The notes under the pieces were generated by a model. It was not told the origin of the DNA. It did no database searches and saw nothing but the letters and a program-made list of their open reading frames with translations. A program made the translations under genes and the position numbers. A DNA stretch of 64,000 nt from Tigriopus japonicus (taxonomy: Eukaryota; Arthropoda; Copepoda; Harpacticoida; Harpacticidae). The DNA lies in assembly GCA_010645155.1 (NCBI GenBank), contig CM021315.1, forward strand, positions 11,974,902 through 12,038,901. The letters are read 5' to 3'. Of the stretch, positions 23,395 through 35,615 are shown piece by piece (position 1 is the first letter of the stretch; the number at the start of each line of letters is the position of its first letter).

Positions 23395-24055
23395 GATTGT
23401 GAACCTCTACAATATCACAACCTCCATTGTCTTTGAGTGGAACATCTAATTTTGACGCCCCATACGTCATTGTGCGGAATTTCATCCCGTTCAATGCCAT
23501 GTTACTCTCGCCAATCCTAGAGTAGATTTTCTCCAACTCCTCAACTAAACATTTCGAGTCCTGACAATTCCTTCCACAAACTAATTTTGTGTCATCAGCA
23601 TATGAAGAAATACTGGCTTTTGTTCTAAAATTCTGGAGAGGAGCAATAAAGAGAATAAACAGGAGCGGACCTAAGATTGAACCTTGCGGAACACCTGACT
23701 TGACATCATACATGCCGCTAAAAGATCCTTCAACTTTAACTATCTGCTTCCTTTCGCTCATAAAACTATCAATCCAAGTCAGGACCTTACCCTGGACCCC
23801 AAACTCTTTGAGTTGATCGAGCAAAAGACCATGATCTACCTTATCGAAGGCCTTGGCAAAGTCAAGGTAGACTACATCAACTGACTCATGACTTTCGAGC
23901 CCTTCAATGATTTGCTCAATATGATCAACCAATTGGGTTACTGTACTAAAATGAGCTCGAAACCCATGCTGTCCAGAAGGAATTAAATCATGGACTTCCA
24001 AATAATCTACAAGCTTGAACTTCATGATCTTTTCCCTAGCAAAGTTATGTGGCAT
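23395..24055 (-). pseudogene. LINE reverse transcriptase fragment, inverted copy
   Basis: An open frame of 229 codons on the minus strand encodes the palm part of a non-LTR reverse transcriptase: YLDFAKAFDKVDH, SGVPQGSILGPLLF and SSYADDTKLV, so both metal-binding motifs (D and YADD) are present. It begins inside the domain and ends shortly after the GGCDI motif, so it is a fragment of a larger protein. It lies head to head with the plus-strand fragment ending near 23,350, and about 345 bases of the two are inverted copies of each other. Confidence 0.85.
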
Positions 24056-26014
24056 AGCTTAGAGCTCTAACATACAGGGTGTCCAAGAATTGACGTTACA
24101 TCAAAAAAGTTTTTTCAATAATAAAAATTGAGCAAAAAGAAATTGCACTCTCACGATAAGCATTCCGTTGCCAATAAGGTTTCATATTTTTTTTTTGAAT
24201 ATCTGATTTCAAGTTCTTTTGCTTATTGGAATAGGTTTGTGGGTATGTGCGTCGTAAATTTGATCTTGCTTGCTCATCGTTGGGAACACATGGTTCAGAA
24301 GAGTTAAGCTAATATTCGCCAATTTTTTTTTTTTTTTTTGACAGATTTCTTGTCAGGGCCCTTCTATGATGGTTCTTCTTTCCTCATGATAGAGATTACG
24401 TTGCTATCAGAAAATTGCATACTTTGGCCAATTGAATTAGTGCACATAACAGCCGAGCCATCGTGTCCAAACTAACAAAACAGCTTATTTCGTAACATAT
24501 AGATTTTACAGAAGTTTGTAGATTACAAAACCCTTAACCTGTCCAAACTCTTACCTACCTTTGCCGAATGTACCGTTTCTCTCTTTATCTCTTTTCTCAG
24601 CTAATAATAAAAAAAATATGAGATCAATCGAACCTTCCACTCGTTTCTAATCGAATACCAAAGTCAAAAGTATACCTTCTCTAACTTATGAACCAAAGGG
24701 AGCCTTTTTGCACTTTTCACCTTTAATTGCACTTTTATTGGCGAATTTGGCCAAAAATGACAAATTGTACAAAATTTGGTAGGATCTGACGAATAATGCA
24801 GATAGATGTTAGGCTCAGGTTTGATTACGTACTAAGATAACAATGTCTAAAAGAAGGCCCTTACAAACTTTAAAACACCAAGCTAAGGAGATGTGGTTAT
24901 GAAAACGTCTACCATCACCACTCTTTCCTTCACCCAAAAACTTTCAGGGTGTCATGATTGATCCCAATAAATTGAAAATACACTGTCGACATGAAAATAG
25001 AATTGAGACCTTTAAGTTGACAAAAGATGTCAGACTTAACGAATAAATATGATTACCTGTCGTCAAATCTTTCCAAACACTGACTGCACCCCAAACAAAC
25101 GAGTCACAAGTAAAAACGGACAAAAAGTGCATATAAATATAACCTTTTAGTTACCAAAAGTCGCGAGAAAATGTACCCAAAAGTGCAAAACAAAGTGCAG
25201 AAAAAGGTTGAAAGTACCAATAAACGTCAAAAGAAAGACAAAAAACTTCAAAAGTCACTCATAGAGAACCATTACACTGACATCTCCTTGCCTTGATGTT
25301 TTTTTATGTTTGTAGGGTCCTTTAACAAGCAGCTGACTGGGAGGTCACAGCACGCACACAAGACTGGGAGGTCACTGTACTAAAAAAGCCCCCAAAACTG
25401 AACCCTTCCATTTCACCCTTTCATGTCAGCTGTTTGGTCACGTGGTGTTGCTCATTTATTTTCTCCAGTCTTAAGGTTGAGGATTTGTGTGTTTCAAATA
25501 AGACTTGTGCCCCACAGTACCGCCCATAGGCGTTCCACATAATCTACAAGAGTGTGGCCCAGTTTGTTTATGGACTGCCATCCAAGAAAGGGTCAAAATG
25601 ACCATCAGGAAGCACTCTTTCAATTGGAAAGTCAAAGTGAATTTCACTTCTTTCTCAACAAAATAGTGAATGTGTGAGAGCCAATGTCCCTAAAGGTGTA
25701 ATTACACGACATGTGTTTTGTCGCATTTTAACGGCACTTATGTGAGTCACATCGCGTTTGAGCTACAAATGTGTCACACTTCCGACTTGGAACATGTTGT
25801 AATTTTGTATGATGTGAAGCACATTTTATAACGTTCGAGTGCTAAAACGTCATGAGAAAGTTTGACGTGACCAAAAACTCAAATCTCAATATAAGACAAC
25901 ATTCATTCATCTTAACTCAATAGTCCAATTTACGTGTTAAAAAAGATGCTACTGTCTCAAATAGAATTTTAAAATATTTGGTTGATCTAATTTTTAGACT
26001 ATTATCACAGCAAG
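24056..26014. other. Intergenic stretch of diverged repeats
   Basis: A mariner-like end (tacagggtgtccaag) starts at about 24,074 with no matching right end found. Sequence at 24,640-24,720 resembles 30,060-30,110. A segment at about 25,318-25,380 (actgggaggtcac twice) recurs in inverted orientation at about 34,718-34,780. No gene was supported. Confidence 0.5.
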
Positions 26015-27500
26015 GTTGTTATTTCCCTCTTCTCTAAAAGTAGCTCATGTCGTTCCAATTTTTAAGGGCGGAGATAAGTCACTCCCTAGTAATTATAGGC
26101 CCATTTCTCTGACCTCCAGCGTTGCAAAGGTTTTTGAGAAGATTATGAAGTCCAAGCTTGTAGATTATTTGGAAGTCCATGATTTAATTCCTTCTGGACA
26201 GCATGGATTTCGAGCTCATTTTAGTACAGTAACCCAATTGGTTGATCATATTGAGCAAATCATTGAAGGGCTCGAAAGTCACGAGTCAGTTGATGTAGTC
26301 TATCTTGACTTTGCCAAGGCCTTTAATAACGTAGATCATGGTCTTTTGCTTGATCAACTCAAAGAGTTTGGGGTCCAGGGTAAGGTCCTGACTTGGATTG
26401 ATGGTTTTATAAGCGAAAGGAAGCAAATAGTTAAAGTCGAAGGATCTTTTAGCGGCATGTATGATGTCAAGTCAGGTGTTCCGCAAGGTTCGTTTTTGGG
26501 TCCGCTCTTGTTTATTCTCTTTATTGCTCCTCTCCAGAAGTTTAGAACAAAAACCAGTATTTTGTGGAAGGAACGGTCAGGACTCAAAATGTTTAGTTGA
26601 GGAGTTGGAGAAAATCTACTCTTGGGTTGGCGAGAGTAATATGGCATTGAACGGGATGAAATTCCGCACAATGACGTATGGGGCGTCAAAATTAGATGTT
26701 CCACTCAAAGACAATGGAGGTTGTGATATTGAGCAGGTATCGTCCATGAGGGATTTGGGAGTTGTTGTCCAAGATGATGGAAAGTTTGATGAGCATATCC
26801 AATTGAAATTGGGGAAGGCATTTCAAACATGTGGCTGGATCTATCGCACTTTCAAGTCCAGAGATAGTATTACAATGCTAACTCTGTACAAGTCGATTGT
26901 CCAGCCGCATCTTGAATATGACTCACCCATTTGGGCTCCAATGAGTTCAGCAGGTTTGCAAAAGGTCGAGCAGGTCCAAAGATGTGTTACTAGGAACATC
27001 ACAGGAATGAGAGAGCTCTCGTATTGGGAGAGGCTCAAGAAGTTACAGTACTCAGAGAAGGTATGAAAAGTATCTGATACTGTATGTTTTCAAGAGCATT
27101 CATGGGCTCTGTCCTAACCCAGGATTTGATATCAGTTGTAGCGATCGTAGAGGTTTTACGTGCGCCCTGAGAGCACCTCCAAATCCTAAGGAATCAAGTC
27201 TAGTTCGAACAATGAAGTGCTCCTCTCTTCTTTATCGGGCTCCTTCATTGTTCAATTTGTTGCCTATTTGCCTTCGTCGGGAATATGTAGGAGCTGATCC
27301 TCTAACAGCATTTAAGGCAGGATTGGACAAATTCTTAAATACTATTCCTGACCAACCCACTATACAAGGGTTGTACAGATCTGCCAACAGTAACTCATTG
27401 GTAGATCAAATTTCATATAAACGGTAATTTTATAAACTATATTAATTATTAACTCTCTTTACAGGGAATCCCATTCCTTGTAGCGGTATTAAAAAATCCC
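26015..27500 (+). pseudogene. LINE reverse transcriptase and 3' end, 5'-truncated and frameshifted
   Basis: The copy starts inside the reverse-transcriptase domain (VPIFKGGDKSLPSNYRPISL). It continues through YLDFAKAF and SGVPQGSFLGPLL. Near 26,563 the segment encoding the YADD motif is missing relative to 23,560-23,650, and the frame changes. The C-terminal region resumes in another frame (VEELEKIYSWVGESNMAL to 27,066), then again at 27,212-27,427. It ends in the tail ggaatcccattccttgtagc followed by a C-rich run. The loss of a catalytic aspartate pair makes it inactive. Confidence 0.9.
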
Positions 27501-28317
27501 CCCCCGAAAGAAAAAAGAAAGGTTGAATTAAGAAAAGACGCTTTGGTCAACTTTGCTTTTCGAAAAACATCGAGCAGTGCTGCCGTATACGTTGAAAATC
27601 AGAGGTTATGCGCCCCGTAAATTAAAATTTCAATGACTGAAAGAGTAAAAAAGAATACATGCCTGCCCATCCTGTCCAACTTCATCAAAGACGGGAACGA
27701 ACGAAGGACCTGTTCAATCTGACCCACCCTCTCTACTGCAATAACCAAGATTTTCATCATCTACCTCTACCCAACTGTATCTGTACTGTCTGTCAATGCC
27801 CGCTTCATTTCTTCCGTATGCACTGAAACGCATTCTAGTCTACTCAACTGTAATATCACAATTTTACGCATCTATTTCTACGTTTTAACCATTGACATTG
27901 TCATTTAATCATGTATATGACCATACATGTATATTTTTTAAATTTATTTTTATATCTCTTTCTTGACATGCCTGACATGACCAAGAGTCGCAATAAACAT
28001 TATTATTATTTTTGATATAGAGCTCTAATACCGACTTGATGCCAGCTTCTGAGATGTATTAATTGAGACCGGCATCAGTTGGCCTCATGTATCGGAAATA
28101 CCGTCTTGTCCCGTCACTAAATTTATTAGGCCTCCCCTTCTTGATACAATTTAAACTATAAAAACCACTTAATCCATCTAAGTGACTTAATACCAAAGTG
28201 CAAAGAAGGGCCCAAAATGCCAATAGAAGGTTTTTTACATCAAATTCCCAGCCTTAGTAATGAACGTATGCGTACTTAGAAGGATATATATATTTTTTCG
28301 AAAGATTCTTAGATTGA
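27501..28317. other. Intergenic stretch downstream of the LINE
   Basis: No gene was recognised. An aataaacattattattattt segment near 27,992 resembles the polyadenylation end of a retroelement but has no coding partner. The interval lies beyond the 3' end of the minus-strand gene that follows. Confidence 0.4.
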
Positions 28318-31300
28318 TCACAGTTTCCGTTTGAATCGCACGTTATTTTGGGTATTTTGGCTGATTTCAATCGTCTTTGTCGTGAATTTCTTGGCTCTAG
28401 TTCCTACGAAGTTGGACACGATTTCCGCCACATCCAATCCAATCACATGACGGGGTTTCCACTTGACGAAGAATTTCGCGATTTGCAACTGAAAGAGGAT
28501 GACATCAACAATGCCAAGATGGTTTGAATCGTGTCGTGAAAAGAAGAGAAGCAACAGTAGTTATTTAATCACAGAAAAGCTGATTTGTTATTGGATAGCC
28601 CTCTTATAATTATATTTCTTTTACCCACTGACTGCAGTCAAAGGTGAATAAAAGAATATTGCTGTTCAGCAATAAAATATCTCTTTAATCGAGAGTAAGT
28701 CATGCACTGAATGTTAATTTCAGTCAGCGCAAAAGTCTTCTTTCATCATTCAAATATCCATTGTCCTTTAATCTAGCGTTGACTAAACCTTGAATGTTAT
28801 TTAACAACACTTTCACGCGTTGCCATTTATCTGGAAGTAGTTTTAGGACGTGCTATTTAGTAAGTCAACAAGGTCTACCTTTGCATCAATTAATACGAAT
28901 TATTGGAGGAAAAGCGTGATTTTTTAAATGTTATAATAGTAAGTTATAGATCTTACTTGTAGGTGATGTCCAACTCTTAAAAGAGCCAATAGACAGATGC
29001 TTTCCCCTCGCGCATTCAACTTGGGCGAGTCCAATAGTTTGACGAGAGCCTCAAAAATGTGCTCCAAATGCTTCCGTGCCACTGCCGGATAACATCGAGA
29101 GGTCTGAATCCAAAAAAAATTTCGTCAGCACATACAAAAGGAGGTCTTTTAAGCACAAAAAATCTTACCAATCCGATGGCTTCGATCGCCCAACAAAGAA
29201 GAGTTTGAGATTCGTCCTCATCATCTTGACATGTTTTCCCAAGGAGCTCTAGAAGGGGTCGGATGAGATTGTTGTGGTTCCAAAGATAGTCTTGGGATCT
29301 CGAAATGAGAAGAATGGCCCGATTCAAGGAATCCAAAAGATCCGGTTTGTCTTTGGATTGGAGGCCAATGCGGAGGAACTTCTTAATCCTATCGATCGCA
29401 GAACATTCCGGATTCGGTAGTCTACAAACGTTTTTCATGGCATTCCTCGCATCGTAAATCTGGAGGTTGGACACGGTTTGAGAATGCATAACTGCCTTTA
29501 AGTACAGTGTGACACGAACGTTTTCAACCGGGCTTCTCATTTTCTATTTACAGAGCTGTACAATAATTAGTATATTGTGGCGACACTGCCCACAGAACCG
29601 GTTATACCGGTTATATGATCCCGTGTAGTATGCTCTCACCTGTCCTACCTATATATACTTTTTTCCGCCATAATAAACTCAGTCTATTTCCATCTCTTGA
29701 CTCATTAAGTCGTCGGACTTACGTCCGCCACATTGGTGACCCCGTGGCCGACACCCATCAGGTGCCGGTAGATCACGCCTCCATCATTAAGGAAATCGCC
29801 CGTGGCCGATTTCCCGTTGGAACGCCCATTGCCCGCGGCGTAGCAGGCCCTCCTTCATGGCCCCAACCTCGCCCGCGTCGTAGCAGGCCCTCCTTCATGG
29901 CCCCAACCTCGCCCGCGTCGTAGCAGGCCCTCCTTCATGGCCCCAACCTCGCCCGCGGCGTAGCAGGCCCTCCTTCATGGCCCCAATCTCGCCCGCGGCG
30001 TAGCAGGCCCTCCTTCATGGCCCCAATCTCGCCCAATCTAGCTCAATCGAATGCCGGAGTGAAAAGTTATGCCTTCTCAAACTTATGTACTGAAGAGAGC
30101 ATAGAATGAATGAACGCGCCCTTTTGTGGTAAAACGATTACCACAAAAGGGCTAGTTCATTCAATCTCTGTAGGATTTGCACTGAACTTTTAGTGAGCAC
30201 AACTTTTGTCTCAGACGTTCGATTGAGCTGAAAATTGAAATACGTATTCTTGTCAACATATGCAAGGTCTCATTTGCAAAAGAGCGTTATTGACTCGTAT
30301 CTACTGGAAATCATAACTCTCATTGCTAGCCTCTTATTCCATGATTCCAGTGCTTTTTGATCAAGGTGAAGGAAAAAACAAGATGTATTGGTTTCGTTCC
30401 CTTGGAGCATAACTTTCTAGTCACACTGTAAGATTAAAACAACATTTTACGCTACCTTCAAATCCACTTCCAAACCACTAGGGCCAGTGTTGTAAACCAT
30501 CCAAACCATGGCTTCTAAGATGGGATCCAAAATGATCTCGTTTTGAACCAAACCTGTCCACTGTAAAATCTCTGGCCAGACTTCTATGATGGTGAGTATG
30601 AAAACATGATTTCGAGTGCTTTTGAAAAAGAAGGTATCGTAGATGAGCAGCCGGCAACGTTCCTCTAAACCTAAAGAAATCGGATTTATATGAGGACTTC
30701 AGAATTTGCAATTAAAATACACGAGCACAAACCTCCAATTCGAAGGAGAATGACGTAGAATCTGATGAGGAAACACGCTTGGTAGAGAGACATCATGAAC
30801 AATCTGGACTTAGCGAAAATGTAGTAGCTGAGATGATCAACAAACTCCTCAAAGATGCTTTGAAAGCCCTCTTGCTCTTTTAAACTTGCTAGAAGACTCA
30901 AAATCTTGATTTGTTTCGCCGTCGAAATTGGAACATTGGGAGGCACTCGAGAGGGATCAAGTAAAGGGTCTTCTTTGCGTTCACTCATGATTTCGTAAGT
31001 GATTCGATTGAAAAGCACTCGCATTGAATTGCCATTGGGGGCAAATTCTGGCCGAGACAATTGCTTCACAACGTTCTCAAACGTAATCTTGTCCTTGGAC
31101 TTCCACAACCTATGTTGAAAATTTATTAACTCACGTAATCATTAGGTGAAGCAAGGATCATGGGGTTTTTCTTTACACTTGTTTTGCTTCATTGACCCGA
31201 CAACAATATTTTTGGAGACTACGTATTGCACAAAAAAAAAGATTTTATTTCCGCATTTTCTTGACATTTGACCCTGAAACTTCTCTTCGTCTTTTGCAGA

Positions 31301-34300
31301 CCTAAAAACATGTTTTTCTTAGAGTTTGATATGTAATTTGTTGTTAAATGAATGCATCATATTAATGATGTATTGATTTACTAGGAAGTCCTTCTTTTTT
31401 TGCGGTTAAAATTCCGCAACCAACCAATTTTTTTTTAATCTGTCCTGAAAATAAACAACAAAAAGAAACTGGACCAAAGTAATTACACCAAAAAAGCAAC
31501 AAACTAAAAGTAACAAAGTCGAAAGCACGGTTTTCTGTTTTTTGCTTGTGTTTGCCTTTTTCCAACTTCACTGTTTTGGCTTCTTATTGAAAACTCGGTT
31601 TCCTTCCTTTGGCAAACATTTATACAACACTCTTTTGAAAAAAGTAAAAATTTGATCATACCTGCCTAATTGGGCTTGTACTAAGTTGATGTGAAGTTCT
31701 CGCTCTAAATCCCGAGATTTCAAGATCTTGGAGCGTTGTTCCAAAACTTGAGCTTTCATGCGATGCCCCATGGAATATAAATGATACGAGTGCTCGAGGA
31801 AAGTTTTGCCTTGAAGAACTACTTCCATCATATTAACGTTTGGACTTCTGGAATCTTTCTTTGGAATCGGAGGTGGTGGTGAGTCGAACAAATTGGCTCC
31901 TTGAACATTTTGGGTGGGATCTTCTCCCAAAGATCCTTGAGAATCTTCGGACTGGTCGCAATTTGGTTGGGGAATCTTGAGGATACCACCCAAATTTTCA
32001 GGTGGTTGGCCAATTAAATGGTTCTTAGTTTTTGTTGGTGGTGGTGATTTGAGGTCGGGTACAGTTTGAGGTGAATCATCAGAATTTGGGGGAGGAACCG
32101 ATTTATAGGTGACAAAATTTGTAAATGTTTCCGGTCGATCCGTATTTGAATCTTCAACAACTTTCGTAGAATCATCACATTGAGGATTGAATGGTTTTCC
32201 TTTGACAATTGAAGGTTCATGATGGGACGATTCCTCTAATTCTTGTGGGGATGAAGGACGATAATCTGGAGAGGGAATACGTTCCAAAAGTGGACCAAAA
32301 TCATAGAGACGTTCCAACTTTAAGGGCCCTTCACGGTCAATCCGGTCCAAAATTTGTTTTTGGAAATCACTTTCTTCACCTTCAGCTTTCTGTTCCGGAG
32401 GCTTGACAGTAATCTTTCGAATTTTTTCTGGTTTTTCATCCTGAGAAACCGATGACGAACCGGAATCGCGACTTGATGAATCGAGTTTCTTGTGACTCAG
32501 CAAAGAAATTCGTTTTCGTGGAGCCAAAGTTTCATATCGGGCTCCTTCTTCGAGATCAATTGAAACAGGGGGATTGGAATTTTCAGAAGCAATCGGAGTG
32601 CCAACACACGCTTCTTTAGTTTTGAGCAAACTCGCAGGCAAACGACCAAATTGGCGAGAAGGTTTAGGTTCGACTTTAGTGGCAGGCTTTTTAGCAACCA
32701 CGGCAGAGGCTTCAAGTTTTTTCCTCAACGACGAGATATCCAAAGGTTTTTTAACCAGTTTTGACTTGTCCGTACCGAGTGGAATCAGTTCCTTTTCGTT
32801 TATGGTGTGCTTCTCCGGTCGGTTTTTCGTTGTGTTTCCATTGATAACTTGTTCTTGAATCTCTTCTGGCTCAGAATCCGAATGATCGTTGGAGCTCGAG
32901 CTCGAAACGACGAATGCCTGACTTTTGAACTTGGTAGGAGGTTTCTCCGGACTGGATACAGATTCGCTATCGAAGTCGGTATTTGAACTGGGAGAAAACA
33001 GATCATTGGACTTTTTGATTGAACTACTTTTGACTCTCTTATCGTGTGTTTCCGAAGTCGTTTTCCTTTTGAATCGGGAACCATTTCCAATGGGTTTCTC
33101 GTTTCTCGTCGCATTCGTTTCCCATTCCGATTGTGAATCATTCGACTCTTCTGCGGTCAAACGAGATTGATTTGGCAGAGACGTTTTTGCTCGCTTATAG
33201 TTCGTTTGTACTTTTTCAGGCGAGCTCATAGTTGTCCGAGGGCTTTTAATCTTTTTGGAAACATCTTCGGAAGCGATCCATTCCGGTTCCGCTTGGCGTT
33301 TCAAGGCTTGAGTTTCTTTTCGCCAAGCTCGAGATTGGGCTTTGATTCTGGCTCGACTTTCTTGGCGGGTGGGCGTACCGCTCATAGGATCTTTGGGCGG
33401 GTGGGTCCGCCCTGGCCAAGAGGTATAGGTATGGGCCGGGCCCCAAGCCCATGACCCACGCCTTATCCGCGATGCCGGGAGAAAAACATGACCCGGTCCC
33501 GTCTCTAAATTCCGCAAAGGATCGCGATTTAAGCAACCGTTCCGATAAAACGGCACTGATTGGGTGGGACCCGGTTGAAAGCCCGTTAAGGCGCCTAAAA
33601 AATCGATAGAAGAAGATCGGGCGTGGCATCGAATACGGGGTGGTTTCAGGGTAGACCTCGAGGGACGAATCGAGTCCACGGGTGAAATGGAGACTGGATT
33701 TTGAGGCGGTTCAGTTTGGGTTTGAACGGATTGACTCGGAGATGGCTCCGTTTGAGTGACTTGGTTGTTATATTGGAGATGATGACCCACCTAGAAAATA
33801 AATCTATTCATTTTGGAGAAATGGAAAGATTGGTCTGAGGTAAAAGCCTTAGGGCTTTCAAATGATCAAACATGAAAAAGTTCAATTACTAGTTAACAAT
33901 GCATTTCAGTGGAACTTTCTCAGATGGATTCGGTCAGAGATTTGATGTTCCACGACCCTGCTGGAAACCCTGAGAAAGTTTAAAAGACCCACAAATCCTT
34001 AAAAGATGCCAAAGTACTTCCTATAAAATGAAAATCCCCAAGACCAAAATCCGAGTAGAGAAAAAGCAAATCACGGAGATTTATTATTCGGTAGATTTCG
34101 AACCTCGGCCAAAGTTCCCTCTCACCCTAAAAATGGGATTGGAATGGCGACTTTGACTTACGGCAATCTCACGGGTCGTCAAAGCCAAAGAAGAACCGGA
34201 ATGAGGGAGCGCTCGAGATAAAGGTGGGCGATCATGATGAGCGGAACGGACTTTTAAGGCCTGTTCTAGCCGTTGTTGGAGTTGACATTCGGATAAGATC

Positions 34301-34359
34301 AATTGATTGAGGTCACTGCACCGATGTTTGAGCACTTTCCAAGTGGTTTCGGGCTCCAT
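28318..34359 (-). CDS. ICE1: Probable ICE1, little elongation complex subunit 1, with a frameshift
   Basis: Seven coding exons: 34359-34162, 33790-31662, 31109-30733, 30670-30456, 29543-29169, 29103-28958 and 28488-28318. All joins use GT/AG. The big second exon encodes a disordered, Ser/Pro/Lys-rich middle; a basic amphipathic region (MEVVLQGKTFLEHSYH) closes it. The C-terminal quarter is helical, with IIEVWPEILQ, LLCWAIEAIGL and LQIAKFFVKWK. From memory this pattern parallels the C-terminal domain of ICE1, which scaffolds the little elongation complex (with ELL, ICE2) in snRNA gene transcription. I am moderately sure of that match. In exon 29103-28958 the frame meets TAA at 28978-28980, and exon length (146) is one base short of the phase needed by the last exon. 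This looks like a one-base loss. About 1200 codons in all. Confidence 0.6.
29576..29732 (+). mobile_element. LTR of a retrotransposon within an intron
   Basis: The 157-bp segment begins TGTGGCG and ends CGCCACA, the TG...CA inverted ends typical of an LTR. It contains tatatata and an aataaa signal. Directly after it comes ttggtgaccccg, which resembles a tRNA primer-binding site (TGGTGACCCC). No gag or pol follows and no second LTR was seen, so this is a remnant, possibly of a short non-autonomous (TRIM-like) element. It sits in the intron between exons 30670-30456 and 29543-29169 of the ICE1-like gene, opposite in orientation to the gene. Confidence 0.65.
29831..30030 (+). repeat. Tandem array, 40-bp unit, five copies
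   Basis: Five successive 40-bp units, each containing tagcaggccctccttcatgg, run without spacers and differ at only a few positions (gcggcg/gcgtcg, aacctc/aatctc). The array is GC-rich, unlike its surroundings. It lies just beyond the LTR and primer-binding-like site and probably belongs to the leader of that element. The unit length is not a multiple of three. Confidence 0.9.
30111..30159. repeat. Perfect 15-bp hairpin
   Basis: The arms gcccttttgtggtaa (30,118-30,132) and ttaccacaaaagggc (30,138-30,152) are exact inverted copies around a five-base loop. The outer tgaac/gttca bases extend the stem. It lies in an intron within a repeat-derived segment. Confidence 0.8.
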
Positions 34360-35615
34360 AACCCGTCACTTGAACAGGGGCCTTTAACTTGAACTAAATC
34401 TCAGTGACTGGACGACTTTGAACTTCAGGAGTGGCTGAGACAGGGACAGGTTGGGTTTGTTTATATTTGGAGGGGTAGAGGTGGGGGAGAAGCCGGTGCC
34501 GGTGTCGAGGTGTCGACACCGACACCGACACCGGCTTTTACAACTTCTGGTGTCAGTATAGAGTCCGTTAAGCGCAACCGGTGAAATGGAAAACACGTGC
34601 AACCTTTGAGCTTTAAAATGCAAAATTTTTGTTCTTACGTGTCCAATATACATTGAGAAGTTCGAAAATAGGTCAAACGTTTGTGTCAGGGTGCAATATT
34701 TGGAGCTGTATTACTAAGGTGACCTCCCAGTCTTATGTACTGTGACCTCCCAGTCAGCTCCTCGTTAAAGGACCCAATTGACCCTAACTATCTTCCGATC
34801 TAGGAGGCGACTCGTCCTCATTTTGTGATTACTTGGTGTGACTTTTTACTTTTTGAACACATTAATATCGTAGCTGACCTCAAAAAGACTCGAAATATGA
34901 AAAAAAATCTATTTTAAGATGGAAGTTGCAATTTTGGTAACAAATCAAAGTTGAGGATAGATCTGAAATCAAGGGACTTAGCCCCTGCTTTGGCTCCATT
35001 GAGTGGCAATTTTTGTAACCTTTAATTAACATTTTTCATTACAAACGTCGATCAACGAGACATATTTGGGCAACCGGAATTACCCCTGACGGACTGCTCT
35101 GGCATCTCTCCTCTATAAAACTCTATTATTTTTACCAAAAAATCCAAACCAAAAAACGCCAAAATCCAAAACTTGCAAATGCTGATAAAAAGTGATAATA
35201 AGCCGACTATGCAATCACAAAAGTTGGAAAATTTCAAAATAAATCTAGAGAAATTGCTCGTTCCCATCAGAATGATCTGGAAAAAAGACGGCAAGATCAA
35301 AATAAGGAAATAAGCGGATCACTATCATAAATCATGAAAGTTATATCAATATGTATCTAGTTTATCAGCTATTCGAAGTTATGAAATAAGACTTACAGAT
35401 GTTGGGAACGCAAAATCCGATTGCGTTACATTATTTCTCAAAATACTTAAAAACATACATTTTTACCAAAACTTGGTGGCCCTACATTGATCGCTCCATT
35501 TCTACCGTTTACAAACTTTAAAGTCTAGTCACCTTGGCGTTTCAAAACAAATCTCGCCAAAAAATAAACAACCCTCAAATGTCTTGAAAGCTCAAGAATT
35601 TTTGTGTCACACAAT
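34360..35615. other. Intergenic stretch between divergent genes, repeat fragments
   Basis: A fragment at about 34,446-34,545 carries gacacc repeats and a taga-ggtgggggagaag end like element E. Sequence at about 34,718-34,780 is an inverted relative of 25,318-25,380. The interval separates the minus-strand ICE1-like gene from the plus-strand THAP exon and should hold both promoters, but no element was identified. Confidence 0.5.

Noticed and set aside
23589..23816. Plus-strand frame opposite the LINE fragment
   Set aside because: Antisense shadow of the reverse-transcriptase frame.
29831..30030. Regularly repeated units considered as a CRISPR-like array
   Set aside because: Units are adjacent with no unique spacers; it is a plain tandem repeat in a eukaryotic intron.
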